Shown: positions 17,536 through 26,881 of the stretch, piece by piece
Numbering within the stretch: position 1 is the stretch's first letter
Layout: the number at the start of each line of letters is the position of its first letter
Assembly (NCBI RefSeq): GCF_045920555.1
Contig: NZ_CP174509.1
Span: 1,798,001 to 1,862,000, forward strand
DNA: 64,000 bases
Origin: Pseudalkalibacillus sp045920555
GTDB lineage: Bacteria; Bacillota; Bacilli; Bacillales; Fictibacillaceae
Direction: 5' to 3'
Notes under the pieces: generated by a model
Databases searched by the model: none
Told to the model about the DNA's origin: nothing
The model's input: only the letters and a program-made list of their open reading frames with translations
Program-made: the position numbers and the translations under genes

Positions 17536-18398
17536 CAAGAAGGGACGACTTCTTCAACCAATTTGCCCTTTGTTCGATAATGTTGGATCATTTCAAAGAC
17601 GAGATCGGATTTGGTGACAAAGTGGAGTGTTCTCTTAAGAGCAGCAGGCTCCAAGCGGCGGTAAACGACACCATGATGCTGGACATGTTCGGCCTGGATT
17701 TCCGGTATGAATGATAGTCCGATTCCTTCTGCCGTATAACCGAGGATCGTTTCATAAGGCGTTTCGAGTGCCAGTTGAAATGAAATTCCATTTTCCTTAA
17801 ACATGTTTTCTATTTTTAGGCGTGTTTCACAAGGGATCAGCGGAAGGATGATTTTTTCCTCATCAAGGTCATCAAGGTTGATCAGAGGTTTGCGAGCGAA
17901 TGGATGATCGCTAGGAATCGCCACTAAGTATTCTTCCTCAAAAAGTGTCAGAGCACGGATTCCATCCCCTTCTTCAAAATCCTGAATGAACGCACCATCA
18001 ATTTCACCTTTTTGAAGGGACTCCAATAATTGGGTGCTTCTGCTTTCTAGCACCGTAAACAGTTGATGGGATTTCATCTGTTTTGCGATTTTCGGAAAAT
18101 AATAGGATGCCAGGGTCGGCAAGGAACCGAATCGAAACGTAGTGGGATTGATGGTTTCGCAAATGACAGAATTGAGTTGTTCGACTAACGGCCCGATTTT
18201 CGTAAGAAAGAGCCTTCCTTGTTCAGTAAGCCTGATGCCTATATTCGTCCGGATCATCAGAGTTTGGTTCAATGATTTTTCAAGCTGTTTCAATTGTTTG
18301 CTCAGCGCTGGCTGCGAGATGAAGAGACTGTTTGCGGCCTTTGACATGCTGCCTTTTTCGGCAACTTCAATAAAAAAACGCAACTGTTGTAAGGTCAT
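17535..18398 (-). CDS. LysR-family transcriptional regulator
   Basis: 287 residues from the ATG at 18398 with AGGAAGGTGG just before it. The N-terminal winged helix-turn-helix is typical: LQQLRFFIEVAEKGSMSKAA, then LFISQPALSKQLKQLEKSL and a basic RTNIGIRLTEQGRLF. The rest is the two-lobed effector domain. It is divergent from an MFS gene whose start lies 107 bases away. In LysR systems such an arrangement usually means that the regulator controls the divergent gene, so the ligand may be the substrate of that transporter. B. subtilis yybE-yybF is a similar pair. Confidence 0.85.
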   Translation of the reverse strand: MTLQQLRFFIEVAEKGSMSKAANSLFISQPALSKQLKQLEKSLNQTLMIRTNIGIRLTEQGRLFLTKIGPLVEQLNSVICETINPTTFRFGSLPTLASYYFPKIAKQMKSHQLFTVLESRSTQLLESLQKGEIDGAFIQDFEEGDGIRALTLFEEEYLVAIPSDHPFARKPLINLDDLDEEKIILPLIPCETRLKIENMFKENGISFQLALETPYETILGYTAEGIGLSFIPEIQAEHVQHHGVVYRRLEPAALKRTLHFVTKSDLVFEMIQHYRTKGKLVEEVVPS

Positions 18399-18505
18399 CT
18401 GAACCACCTTCCTGGTTATAACGATTTGTTATATCAATTATATCATAATGATTATTCCGAGAGTCGGAATTTTGAATTAATATGAGGTTAGATGGGGGTG
18501 ATATG

Positions 18506-19819
18506 ATGAAGGGACCAGAAACAATCAGTGAGCAAGGACAGCAAACAGCTTATAACAAAAGAATACATTACGCATGGATCATCCTTGCCCTGGCATTCCT
18601 GACACTTTTGACCATACAGGGGATCCGTTTATCATTCGGTGCTTTTATTGAACCTTGGGAATCTTTTTTCCAGTCGAACCGTGGATTGATATCCATGGTC
18701 GGGATGGTCAGCTATATCATATTCGGTATTTCCCAACCAGTGGTCGGAAGAATTATCGATCATGTCGGTCCTCGAACGATCTTTGTTGGCAGTGTGATAT
18801 TCGTCGGGACGGCAATGTTCATGACGGCATTTGCACATCACCCTTGGCAATTATTCCTTTTATATGGAATCATCGCATCAATCGGTTTTGGCGGTGCCTC
18901 GCAAGTAGCTGGAACTGTCGTCATTTCAAACTGGTTTCAGAAAAAACGCGGCCTGGCACTAGGTATTTTGTCTGCTGGGACGGCTGCAGGACAGTTATTG
19001 ATCGTCCCATCAACACTCAATTTCATCAGCTGGACCACGTGGCAGACGACCGTGTTATCGTATGGATTGTTCTTGATGCTGATTTTCCTGCCATTGCTCG
19101 TGTTTTTCATCAAAAACCGGCCAGCTGAAATGGACTTGCAACCCTATGGGTATACAGTCAAAAGACCTGCTAAAACCGTTCAAATGCCAATTCGTGCAAC
19201 AGGGACGTTCGTTTTCCTCAAAGTGCTGAAAAAGAAGGAGTTTTGGTTTTTGATGCTCCCTTTCTTCGTTTGCGGTGTAACGACAAGCGGGTTGATCGAT
19301 ACCCACTTGATTCCATTTTCAAAGCATCATGGTGTCTCGAATGCGGTCATCAGTTGGACGATCGGGCTATTAGCTGCATTCAATTTTGCAGGGACGATCA
19401 CGTCAGGGTATTTTTCGGATAAGTGGGATTGCAGGAAGATGCTAGGTTTCTTATATGGAATTCGTGGTATGACATTGGTGTTGCTTCTCATCATCGGAGG
19501 TTTTTCAGATTTAGCGGTATTCTTTCATCATAACCCGGCAATGTTGATGTTTTTTGGCATTTCGTTTGGAATCGTCGACTTTTCCACGGTTGCCCCGACG
19601 ATCAAGCTTGCTACAGAGTATTTTAAAACCTACAGTATCGGTCTTGTGGTAGGTGGTTTGTTTCTCAGTCACCAGATTGGTGCAGCGCTCGGTTCTTACT
19701 TGCCAGGAATGTTATACGACATGATGGGGAATTACCAGCAATCAATCATATATGCGATCATCATTCTTGTCGCAGCTGCAGTAATGAGCTTCCTGCTGCC
19801 AAATCCTGAAAACAGTTGA
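18506..19819 (+). CDS. MFS transporter, monocarboxylate/OFA-like
   Basis: 437 residues from the ATG at 18506; GGGGGTG stands five bases upstream and closer starts are too near. The protein has 12 hydrophobic segments with a central cytoplasmic loop at about residues 205-235. The pattern FGAFIEPWESFFQSNRGLIS after helix 1 and VVGRIIDHVGPRTIFVG after helix 2 resembles monocarboxylate-type and oxalate/formate-type carriers. It is probably regulated by the divergent LysR protein. A methyltransferase gene follows after 23 bases and could share the transcript. The transported compound is unknown. Confidence 0.8.
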   Translation: MKGPETISEQGQQTAYNKRIHYAWIILALAFLTLLTIQGIRLSFGAFIEPWESFFQSNRGLISMVGMVSYIIFGISQPVVGRIIDHVGPRTIFVGSVIFVGTAMFMTAFAHHPWQLFLLYGIIASIGFGGASQVAGTVVISNWFQKKRGLALGILSAGTAAGQLLIVPSTLNFISWTTWQTTVLSYGLFLMLIFLPLLVFFIKNRPAEMDLQPYGYTVKRPAKTVQMPIRATGTFVFLKVLKKKEFWFLMLPFFVCGVTTSGLIDTHLIPFSKHHGVSNAVISWTIGLLAAFNFAGTITSGYFSDKWDCRKMLGFLYGIRGMTLVLLLIIGGFSDLAVFFHHNPAMLMFFGISFGIVDFSTVAPTIKLATEYFKTYSIGLVVGGLFLSHQIGAALGSYLPGMLYDMMGNYQQSIIYAIIILVAAAVMSFLLPNPENS

Positions 19820-19842
19820 TGAATAAGGAAGGGGGCGTATGA

Positions 19843-20448
19843 TTGGATAAAAACGCTCACATTGGAAAATTCGATAAGCAAGCCAAAAAATATGAAAAGC
19901 TGCAAAAGAAAGATCCTACAGCAAAATTCCGGAAAAGGATCATTCCTGATGCAGAGGGAAAGACCCTGGAGGTTGCGATCGGCACCGGGCTGAACCTCCC
20001 TTATTATAAAAATGTAACCGAATTGACAGGGGTCGATTTCAGTTCAGAAATGCTTAATGCAGCTAGTAAGGCCATTAATTCCTATCCATTCACGATAGAT
20101 TTGAAACAGGCAGATGTCGAAACGATCAATTTTGAAGAGAACAGCTTCGATACGATTGTTTCTTCCTTATCATTCTGCTCCTATGAAAACCCGGTGGAAG
20201 TGTTGAACCGCTTTCAGAGATGGTGTAAGCCGGACGGAAAAGTCTTGATGCTCGAGCATGGGAAAAGTACGAATCGAATTTTAAGAGGGATCCAAAAAGG
20301 AATCGATCGGATAGCATATAAAATGATCGGTTGCCATCAGGCTCGTGATATTCTTGGGTTTGTGGAGGAATCTCCACTGGAAGTCATGAAAATGGAAAGA
20401 GCTCTGGCTGGTTTTATGTATTTCATATGGGCAAGACCACAAAAATAG
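19843..20448 (+). CDS. Class I SAM-dependent methyltransferase
   Basis: 201 residues, TTG start with AGGAAGGGGG upstream. The SAM-binding motif I is LEVAIGTGLNLPYY near residue 43, followed by LTGVDFSSEMLNAA, and motif III LMLEHGK near 135. The C-terminal part, with YKMIGCHQARDILGF, resembles a UbiE-like subgroup often acting on small lipophilic molecules. The gene lies directly behind the MFS gene, suggesting one transcript, but the shared job is unclear. The acceptor substrate cannot be deduced. Confidence 0.8.
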   Translation: MDKNAHIGKFDKQAKKYEKLQKKDPTAKFRKRIIPDAEGKTLEVAIGTGLNLPYYKNVTELTGVDFSSEMLNAASKAINSYPFTIDLKQADVETINFEENSFDTIVSSLSFCSYENPVEVLNRFQRWCKPDGKVLMLEHGKSTNRILRGIQKGIDRIAYKMIGCHQARDILGFVEESPLEVMKMERALAGFMYFIWARPQK

Positions 20449-20449
20449 G

Positions 20450-20559
20450 AGGGGCTGTCCCAAACATAGTGCCAGACACTATCAGCACAACATTTTGTGT
20501 TTTTTCTCAAAATGTTATTAGGAACAGTGAGAGTCAGACACTTTTGGGTCAGCCCTTTT
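20450..20559 (+). terminator. Large hairpin terminator, repeated family member
   Basis: GGGGCTGTCCCA at the left pairs with TGGGTCAGCCC at 20544, with inner pairing of AACATTTTG and CAAAATGTT. It closely resembles the hairpin at 3914-4018. Confidence 0.75.
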
Positions 20560-20562
20560 CCA

Positions 20563-21306
20563 TTACATACTTTTAATGCCTTTTTTGACTAAGAGCCAGT
20601 TTGCTGGGAAACTGGATGCTGTTCCAAGTATCATTGCGATCTGCATCATGAACCAATAGGTCACCGTATCTGGTTTAGGCGGTTCTGTGAATAAGTAAAA
20701 ATGAACGATGGCCATCCATCCAAACATACCGACTTCAAATGCGAGCAAGGCAAATGTATCTGCTTTAATCGCTTTTATCAATCCTGTTTTCCAACTAATA
20801 TCATGTCCCATCTTTCTGCTCATTGGTACGATTGAAAAGACTTGGAAGAAGATCCCGAAAAGATATGCGAGAATGAATTCAACGGTGTAATGTGAAAATA
20901 GCACTGAACCAGCAATCGTCAAACCGGTCATTGTTACAATCGGCACACCAATAGCATCACCGAAAGCACATCCACTGGAACAATGACTTGTTGAAACGAA
21001 TACCCCTTGCCAACGAGGTTTATCCCCATGCATCTTTTCGTGATCATCCACATTATCGCTTTTCTTCCTGGAATCGTTTTGATGCTCCGTTTGTTTTACC
21101 CTGCCGATTTTCCAATAAGCATATACCCCAAGAGGACCCAGGTATAGCCCGTTGATTGGCCATACGATATTCATGATCCCCATCGGTTGAGGATTTTTGA
21201 CTACATCAATAAGGATGAAGAGAGCAGACAAAATTCCTAAAGTAACTGCAAAATACGAAAATACGGTTAAAAAAATGACAGATCCCTCCAAGAAAGCATG
21301 TCTCAT
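20563..21306 (-). CDS. DUF4396 membrane protein
   Basis: About 247 residues if it starts at the ATG at 21306; a TTG at 21369 in the same frame would add 21 residues, and neither has a strong ribosome site. The N-terminal part has two membrane helices, then a charged linker rich in Lys, Asp and His, then the family hallmark TSHCSSGCAFGDAIG with a Cys-x3-Cys pair, then four more helices. DUF4396 proteins have this His/Cys motif at the membrane surface, suggesting metal binding, but no activity is established. It stands just downstream of the ltaS gene on the same strand, 111 bases from its stop. Confidence 0.7.
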   Translation of the reverse strand: MRHAFLEGSVIFLTVFSYFAVTLGILSALFILIDVVKNPQPMGIMNIVWPINGLYLGPLGVYAYWKIGRVKQTEHQNDSRKKSDNVDDHEKMHGDKPRWQGVFVSTSHCSSGCAFGDAIGVPIVTMTGLTIAGSVLFSHYTVEFILAYLFGIFFQVFSIVPMSRKMGHDISWKTGLIKAIKADTFALLAFEVGMFGWMAIVHFYLFTEPPKPDTVTYWFMMQIAMILGTASSFPANWLLVKKGIKSM

Positions 21307-21417
21307 AAAAAATACCCCATATGAGTATTCGGTAAACGGATAAAATCTCAAGAGGTTCCGATCGGCCAAAAAAGAAACCTGCCTTCATCATCTGAAAGCA
21401 GATCTTAACTTTAGAGT

Positions 21418-23346
21418 TTATTGTGTTTGATCCTTGCTGTAATCATAATCTGAAGGGTCTACAGGCTTGAATCCTTTTGGTTTGTAAAAACGCAAGAGGT
21501 CACTATAGACAATGTTATCTGATAACTCCAGCTCTTTTCTTCCGAATTCAACAGCATCTTTACAATATTTATTCTCCACAGCTTTACCGCTCGGATTTTC
21601 ATAGCATTTATCATTGACGGATGAATATTCCGGCGTCATCACGTCACCGTTACGGAACGGGACGATTTCCCGATGCTCTGGTGAGAGCAGGTCAGACCCG
21701 AATGATAAAAATGGTTCATCTTCTATTCCGAGTAGATGTAATACTGTCGGACGAACGTCGACTTGCCCGCCATATTCATGGACTTGTTTTCCTTTTACAC
21801 CCGGAATGTGAATATAAAGCGGCACTCTTTGAAGCTGTGCATTTTTATATGGTGTGATCGGTTCTCCTATCAATTGTTCCATCGCTTTGTTATGGTTTGT
21901 AGAAATTCCATAATGGTCGCCATACATGACAATCATGGTGTTATCATACAATCCAGCTTCCTTCAGATCATTGAAAAACTGTTCAACAGCCTGGTCTGTA
22001 TAATGTACGGTCTGATAATATCCGTTCACAACTTCATCTTCCGTCTCTGGCGTTGGAAAGTCGACATCTCCTTCATGCGTTTTAAATGGGAAATGGTTCG
22101 ACAATGTGATCATTTTTGCATGGAAAGGTTGTTCCAGATTTTTAAGATAAGGAATAGACTCTTCGAAAAACGGTTTATCCTTCAATCCATAGTTGATGAC
22201 ATCTTCATTATTCATGTCATAATACGCAGAGTCGAAAAATTTCTCGATTCCATATGCTTTGTAGATCTGGTCCCGGTTCCAGAATGTTTTGGTATTTCCA
22301 TGGAAGGACGACGTCGTGTATCCATGCTGGTTTAAAATGGCAGGTTGAGATTGGTACGTATTTTGCGCCTTCTCCATAGAAACGGCCCCACTCGGTAATG
22401 GGAAAAGGGAATTGGCCATCATGAATTCTGCGTCTGATGTTTTCCCTTGACCTACCTGGTGGAAGAAATTATCAAAATAGAACGTATTCGGATCCTTCGT
22501 AAGGTTATTCAGGAATGGTGTTACTTCCTGCCCGTTGATTTTTTCATCGATGACGAATGTCTGTAAAGATTCCAAAGAAATATAGATGACGTTCATATCT
22601 TTTGCTGCACCGAAATAATTTTCATTCGGTGGTGTCTGATTCGCCTTGATGAATTCCTTGGCTTCGGACAAATCATCACTGCTCGCCATCGCACGTTGCG
22701 TTGATGATTTTGCCGTTACGATTGCATCGTAGATTTGATAATTGTATTGTCCGATATATTTCACAAGATAGTTCCGGTCGAATGAACGTGTAAGCAATTG
22801 CGGCCGGTCAGTTTCTGCCAAACCAAGGTTTGCAGAGAAAATCAGAATAGCCGAAACGAAAACCAACCCGATTTTTTTCCTTGAAATAGGTGCTTGGTGT
22901 TCGATGATCTTGAAGAGTGCCAAACCTAGCAAAATGAATGTGTCTGTAAAATAAAGCACATCTGTAAACTTCATAAGCGCTAGAGCACTGTCACCTAATT
23001 CGCCAGTACTATTTGTGTGAAGCACAGTCGGAAGCGTAATGAAATCATTGAAAAATCGGTAATAAGCTACATTGGCGTACAAAAGGATCGACAATAGAAA
23101 ATTGATTAGCAGGATCGCCCTTATTCTCTTTTTACCAGCCATCAATAAGGCGATTCCAAAGAAGAATAGGGCTGAGCTGATCGGATTTATGAACAATAGG
23201 AATGATTGCAGTGCATTTTTGATTTCCAGTTTAAATTCAATATGGTAAACGACATAGGTCTTTAGCCAAAATAGAATGACCGCGACGAAAAAGAATGAAT
23301 AGGGTTTATTGAAAAAATCTTTCCAATTCTTATTCACTTGTATCAT
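21418..23346 (-). CDS. ltaS: Lipoteichoic acid synthase
   Basis: 642 residues from the ATG at 23346, with GTGGGTG six bases before it. LtaS polymerises glycerol phosphate from phosphatidylglycerol onto a glycolipid anchor at the outer membrane face. The N-terminal 200 residues hold five membrane helices. A signal-peptidase-like site AMA followed by SSDD sits near residue 220, where LtaS enzymes are cleaved to release the catalytic domain. The sulfatase-fold domain follows, with the catalytic Thr in GQGKTSDAEF near 300, the metal-binding segments SLESLQ, and MYGDHYG near 480. Bacillus species have several paralogues (LtaS, YfnI, YqgS, YvgJ); which one this matches cannot be settled here. Confidence 0.92.
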   Translation of the reverse strand: MIQVNKNWKDFFNKPYSFFFVAVILFWLKTYVVYHIEFKLEIKNALQSFLLFINPISSALFFFGIALLMAGKKRIRAILLINFLLSILLYANVAYYRFFNDFITLPTVLHTNSTGELGDSALALMKFTDVLYFTDTFILLGLALFKIIEHQAPISRKKIGLVFVSAILIFSANLGLAETDRPQLLTRSFDRNYLVKYIGQYNYQIYDAIVTAKSSTQRAMASSDDLSEAKEFIKANQTPPNENYFGAAKDMNVIYISLESLQTFVIDEKINGQEVTPFLNNLTKDPNTFYFDNFFHQVGQGKTSDAEFMMANSLFPLPSGAVSMEKAQNTYQSQPAILNQHGYTTSSFHGNTKTFWNRDQIYKAYGIEKFFDSAYYDMNNEDVINYGLKDKPFFEESIPYLKNLEQPFHAKMITLSNHFPFKTHEGDVDFPTPETEDEVVNGYYQTVHYTDQAVEQFFNDLKEAGLYDNTMIVMYGDHYGISTNHNKAMEQLIGEPITPYKNAQLQRVPLYIHIPGVKGKQVHEYGGQVDVRPTVLHLLGIEDEPFLSFGSDLLSPEHREIVPFRNGDVMTPEYSSVNDKCYENPSGKAVENKYCKDAVEFGRKELELSDNIVYSDLLRFYKPKGFKPVDPSDYDYSKDQTQ

Positions 23347-23499
23347 TAAATTCACCCACTAAGATGTTTTTCGAATGTAAATAAATAATACCCATTGATG
23401 ATGGGGTATAAACAGGCTGTCGCCTTGCATTCAACATTGATCCCATCTTAAAGTTATTTCGTATGTACTGCTGGAAAAATGAGTGTATGGAAAAAAATG

Positions 23500-23552
23500 A
23501 AAAAAGAAGGACTGGAAGTGATCCTTCAGCAGCTGGTGGTCTTCAGTCCCAT
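23500..23552 (-). terminator. Terminator of the LOG-family gene
   Basis: Stem GGACTGAAG/CTTCCAGTCC with a run of T on the minus strand, overlapping the end of the reading frame. Confidence 0.65.
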
Positions 23553-24115
23553 TTATCAATTGGCGTGACTTCCTGCTCATTCAACCGGTTTAATAGTATT
23601 TCAGCCTCTTCTTCAATGACAGTTTGCTCAAGGTGCTGCTTTTTGACGAAGCCTTCCTTATACATATGCTGAAGCATTTGATATAGTGGATCGTAATAAT
23701 GGTCGATATTGAAGAGCCCAAGCGGCTTTAAGTGATAACCTAGCTGGTTCCACGTCATGACCTCGAACATTTCTTCCATCGTCCCGATTCCACCAGGAAG
23801 GGCAATGAACCCATCTGCGAGCTGATACATAAGAGCTTTCCGTTCATGCATCGTATCGACGACTTTCAGATCTGACAACTCCAAATGTTCAACTTGCTCA
23901 TTTATTTTTCGCGGAATGATACCGGTCGCTTTTCCGCCGGTGCTCATTACAGCATGGGCGAGTTCTCCCATCAATCCTGAGTTGCCGCCTCCGTATACGA
24001 GCTCAATTCCGTTCTGTGCCAATAAGGTACCTAACTTTTCAACGTTCTCCTGATAAACCGGGCTCGTCCCGAAACTGGATCCACAAAATACACAAATAGA
24101 TGAAAACTTGTACAT
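23543..24115 (-). CDS. yvdD: LOG family protein (YvdD-like)
   Basis: 190 residues. The LOG family hydrolyses the N-glycosidic bond of nucleoside 5'-monophosphates, for example cytokinin riboside 5'-monophosphate. The two signature motifs are clear: VYGGGNSGLMGELAHA near residue 40 and the catalytic PGGIGTMEEMFEVMTW near 107, with Arg90 in MHERKALMY. Length is normal. In B. subtilis a LOG protein (yvdD) lies near the carbonic anhydrase gene yvdA, and here the two are neighbours on opposite strands. Actual substrate in bacteria is likely AMP or a related nucleotide. Confidence 0.9.
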   Translation of the reverse strand: MYKFSSICVFCGSSFGTSPVYQENVEKLGTLLAQNGIELVYGGGNSGLMGELAHAVMSTGGKATGIIPRKINEQVEHLELSDLKVVDTMHERKALMYQLADGFIALPGGIGTMEEMFEVMTWNQLGYHLKPLGLFNIDHYYDPLYQMLQHMYKEGFVKKQHLEQTVIEEEAEILLNRLNEQEVTPIDKWD

Positions 24116-24281
24116 ATCGTTTGTACCCCCTTCGAACAGTTACAAATGATTATTCTATCATATAAAAAAATTGGCGTTATAAGAACAAGATTCGGAGTAG
24201 ACCTTTGAAATTCCTCTAGATAACTTATATATTAGTTATAAGTGGGTTTTGACTAATCTTATTGGAGAGAGGGGCTTTTTA

Positions 24282-24845
24282 ATGCAACTATTAGATGAAA
24301 TTCTGAACTATAATGAATCTTTCGTAGAAGAAAAAGCTTATGAACCTTATCAAACATCAAACCTTCCAGACAAACGGATGGTTGTTGTTTCTTGTATGGA
24401 TACAAGATTGGTTGAACTGTTGCCACGTTCGATGAACTTGCGCAATGGTGATTTCAAATTGATCAAGAACGCTGGGGCAATCATTTCCCATCCATTTGGA
24501 AGTGTAATGAGGAGTATACTCGTCGCCGTTTATGAATTGAATGCGGATGAAGTTTTTGTGATCGGTCACCACCAATGCGGTATGAGTAATATTGAACCCC
24601 AAAAAATGATCGGCCACTTCAAAGAACGTGGGATTTCGGATGACACCATCAATACTTTGAAGCATTCCGGTCTTGACCTTGAAAAATGGTTGAGTGGCTT
24701 CAGCAGTGTTGAAGAAAGTGTGAGAAATAGTGTGGAAATGGTACGCAATCACCCCCTGTTGCCTGATGACATTCCAGTGCACGGGCTAGTAATCGCACCA
24801 GACACCGGAAAATTGGATCTCGTCGTTGATGGATATGACAGATGA
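24282..24845 (+). CDS. yvdA: Beta-class carbonic anhydrase (YvdA-like)
   Basis: 187 residues from the ATG at 24282, with GAGAGAGGGG seven bases ahead; a TTG start at 24249 is less likely. The enzyme interconverts CO2 and bicarbonate with a zinc ion. Zinc ligands and the catalytic dyad are seen as Cys38-Met-Asp40-Thr-Arg42 and His96-His-Gln-Cys99. Length matches the short bacterial beta-CA subgroup. It is divergent from the LOG-family gene and ends at a strong terminator, so it is probably transcribed alone. Confidence 0.92.
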   Translation: MQLLDEILNYNESFVEEKAYEPYQTSNLPDKRMVVVSCMDTRLVELLPRSMNLRNGDFKLIKNAGAIISHPFGSVMRSILVAVYELNADEVFVIGHHQCGMSNIEPQKMIGHFKERGISDDTINTLKHSGLDLEKWLSGFSSVEESVRNSVEMVRNHPLLPDDIPVHGLVIAPDTGKLDLVVDGYDR

Positions 24846-24854
24846 TCAAGACTA

Positions 24855-24885
24855 AGGGCTGAACACCAATGTGTTCAGCCTTTTT
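24855..24885 (+). terminator. Terminator of the carbonic anhydrase gene
   Basis: Stem GGCTGAACAC/GTGTTCAGCC, four-base loop, five T. Confidence 0.9.
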
Positions 24886-24972
24886 AATGTATTATCCCGA
24901 CGAATGAGCGTATAACGCTACAATTTCAAGATTATCCCGAAGACTCCGGAATTATCTTAAAAACGGAATCGA

Positions 24973-25776
24973 TCAAATCAAACAAGGCTCATCTTGAATG
25001 ATCGACCGTACGATATGTTTCGAGTCCCACTCATTTTTTGAGACTTCTTTAATCGGTGATTCCTTTGGATATAGCTGTTTATCAATTTCTTCGATGGAAC
25101 AGCCTTTCTCATGGAGACGTTTGATGGTTTGACTCATCTCCATCAGGTAATCCAGCTTCAACTGCAGCATTTCTTTTCCGTTCGGGACATATCCTGCATG
25201 AGCACAATACATTTCTTTTACGTCATATGACAAAACAGTGCGGATCGAGTCCATCAAAGTCGGAACTGACTCTTGCCACATACACACTTTCGGTCTCGGC
25301 GTGACGAACAGATCCCCTGAAAAAAGGATGCCCGTCTCTTCGTTGAAGAAGGCGAGGTGGTCACGTGAATGTCCTGGAGTATGGATCGCTTCCCAGGTAT
25401 AGCTATCTGACTGAACGCTCGTTCGTAAAGGTCTCGACTGAAATGCCCTTCTCGGCCCCCAGAATTCTTGGCGGTAATCAGGATAGACGCCATCTTTTTT
25501 ACATAATTCAATTGACATTGGATGGATATACAATGGCACACCAAGTTCGCTCTCAACCCAGCTTGCATTCCCTGTGTGGTCTTCATGGAAATGAGTCAAT
25601 ACGACGGAACGTATATCTTTCGACTCCAGAAAAGGCAGTATTTCATCCTGACAGCTGTTTGGTCCGGTATCGACAAGCATCCCATCGAAATAGTAAAGGT
25701 GATAGTTCAAATACATATGACCAGCGGTTGCTTTTACATGCAGACTTTCTACGTCTCCGTGTGTTGATGTCTTCAA
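24973..25776 (-). CDS. MBL-fold metallohydrolase
   Basis: 267 residues. The metallo-beta-lactamase motif is complete: His62-x-His64-x-Asp66-His67 in LTHFHEDHTGN, then HTPGHSRDHLAF near residue 133, the Asp in LFSGDLFV near 154, and AHAGYV near 190. The C-terminal 50 residues form a helical tail. Such proteins hydrolyse thioesters, lactones or phosphoesters; the substrate is unknown. The gene stands alone before the repeat-rich region leading to ktrAB. Confidence 0.82.
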   Translation of the reverse strand: MKTSTHGDVESLHVKATAGHMYLNYHLYYFDGMLVDTGPNSCQDEILPFLESKDIRSVVLTHFHEDHTGNASWVESELGVPLYIHPMSIELCKKDGVYPDYRQEFWGPRRAFQSRPLRTSVQSDSYTWEAIHTPGHSRDHLAFFNEETGILFSGDLFVTPRPKVCMWQESVPTLMDSIRTVLSYDVKEMYCAHAGYVPNGKEMLQLKLDYLMEMSQTIKRLHEKGCSIEEIDKQLYPKESPIKEVSKNEWDSKHIVRSIIQDEPCLI

Positions 25777-26044
25777 AAATCTTACCTTCTTTCCCTCTGT
25801 TATGATTAAAATACTTAAATGAGTTAACAGCTTCTTCTATACACTTCCATAGACATGAGGAAATTCCTTTAATCGAAAAGATCCAGCGGACGACATAACT
25901 CCATCATTCAACTATATATAGAGAGGAAATGAACGTTCCGGTTAGTAAATCAAAGTTATTTAAGATAAATAATTAAATATGAAGTGAAATGGCGGTATTT
26001 GGCCTTAAATGATCCTTTACAGCATATGTAAGACAGGAGTAATA

Positions 26045-26590
26045 TAAGGGACATCTTAAATATAGTAGTTGATTTTAGCGAAATTCCCGAAACTCCAGCC
26101 GGAAAAGTGAGCCAGGCAAGACCACGCACTCTTTAAAAAGGCTCTTCGACTATAATAATGAACTTCGACTAAATACCACCACGTCCTATGGTGAACGTCG
26201 AAGTCAGTACATCCTGTACAAGTACGTCCTGCGCCTGCGGTTACTCGGCGCAAAACTACAAGGATGGAAATTAATCCATGGTCTTATGGTGAACGTCGAA
26301 GCCGGCATAAGGAAAGCTCCTAAGAATTCTCATCGTAGACATGAAAATGATTTCATTTTTGTGTTGAGTCCATGTGCAAGAGTGGGGACTTGCGGAAAGG
26401 CTAATTCAGAGAAGTAATGTCTAGCTCAGCGACCAGTCACTTGGATCACTTCAGAATTCCTGCGGCGGCAACTGCCTCCTCGTCAGTCTTCCATTGACCT
26501 ACGTGACTAAGCGTGGTCGCTTCCGCTTTTTTAAGCCCGCGGAAAGGGAGGAAGATCGTAAATATCAACAATAAAGTTTAAAAGAGCTTA
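26045..26590. repeat. Composite of dispersed Bacillus-type repeats
   Basis: This gene-free stretch is built of repeats. The left edge (26066-26100) has GTTGATTTTAGCGAAATTCCC and the right edge (26540-26585) has GGAAAGGGAGGAAG and ATATCAACAATAAAG, which together look like the two ends of the MITE-like element found at 51421-51574. Inside are two copies of TATGGTGAACGTCGAAG (26188, 26286) and a hairpin element from 26418 to 26532, where GCGACCA pairs with TGGTCGC and T follows. Between 25777 and 26045 I see nothing but AT-rich DNA. Confidence 0.55.
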
Positions 26591-26612
26591 AAATAAAGTG
26601 TTTCTTATTCTT

Positions 26613-26752
26613 ATCGCTGAATTCGTTAATGGAGCGGGGGACCCGATTTCACGTGGCGGACGTCACTTGGGGTGAATCCTTTGTTAGAAAGGTAGGGCGA
26701 CTCTTTACGCCCGAATCCGACAGCTAACCTCGTAAGCGTGTGAAGAGAGGAT
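26613..26752 (+). ncRNA. c-di-AMP riboswitch (ydaO/yuaA type)
   Basis: The conserved core elements appear in order: GCGGGGGACCC, GGGGTGAATCC, GGTAGGGCGA, CCGAATCCGACAGCTAACC and CTCGTAAGCG followed by GAAGAGAGG. This is the ydaO class, which binds c-di-AMP. It stands before ktrA, as in B. subtilis, where c-di-AMP stops potassium importer expression. Confidence 0.93.
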
Positions 26753-26773
26753 GATGAACGTGATCAAAAACAA

Positions 26774-26806
26774 TGACCACGGGTATTCTGCCTCTGTGGT
26801 TTTTTG
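26774..26806 (+). terminator. Riboswitch expression-platform terminator
   Basis: Stem ACCACGGG...CCTCTGTGGT followed by six T, about 20 bases after the c-di-AMP aptamer and before ktrA. Confidence 0.85.
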
Positions 26807-26881
26807 TATGCATTAATTTCATCATAACACTTTGATAAATGTAGCATTATAAGGATAACAGCTATGAAGGGGAAATCGTAT

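Noticed and set aside
26056..26253. 65-residue minus-strand frame rich in Cys and Trp
   Set aside because: It lies wholly within dispersed repeats, has no convincing ribosome site and odd composition.
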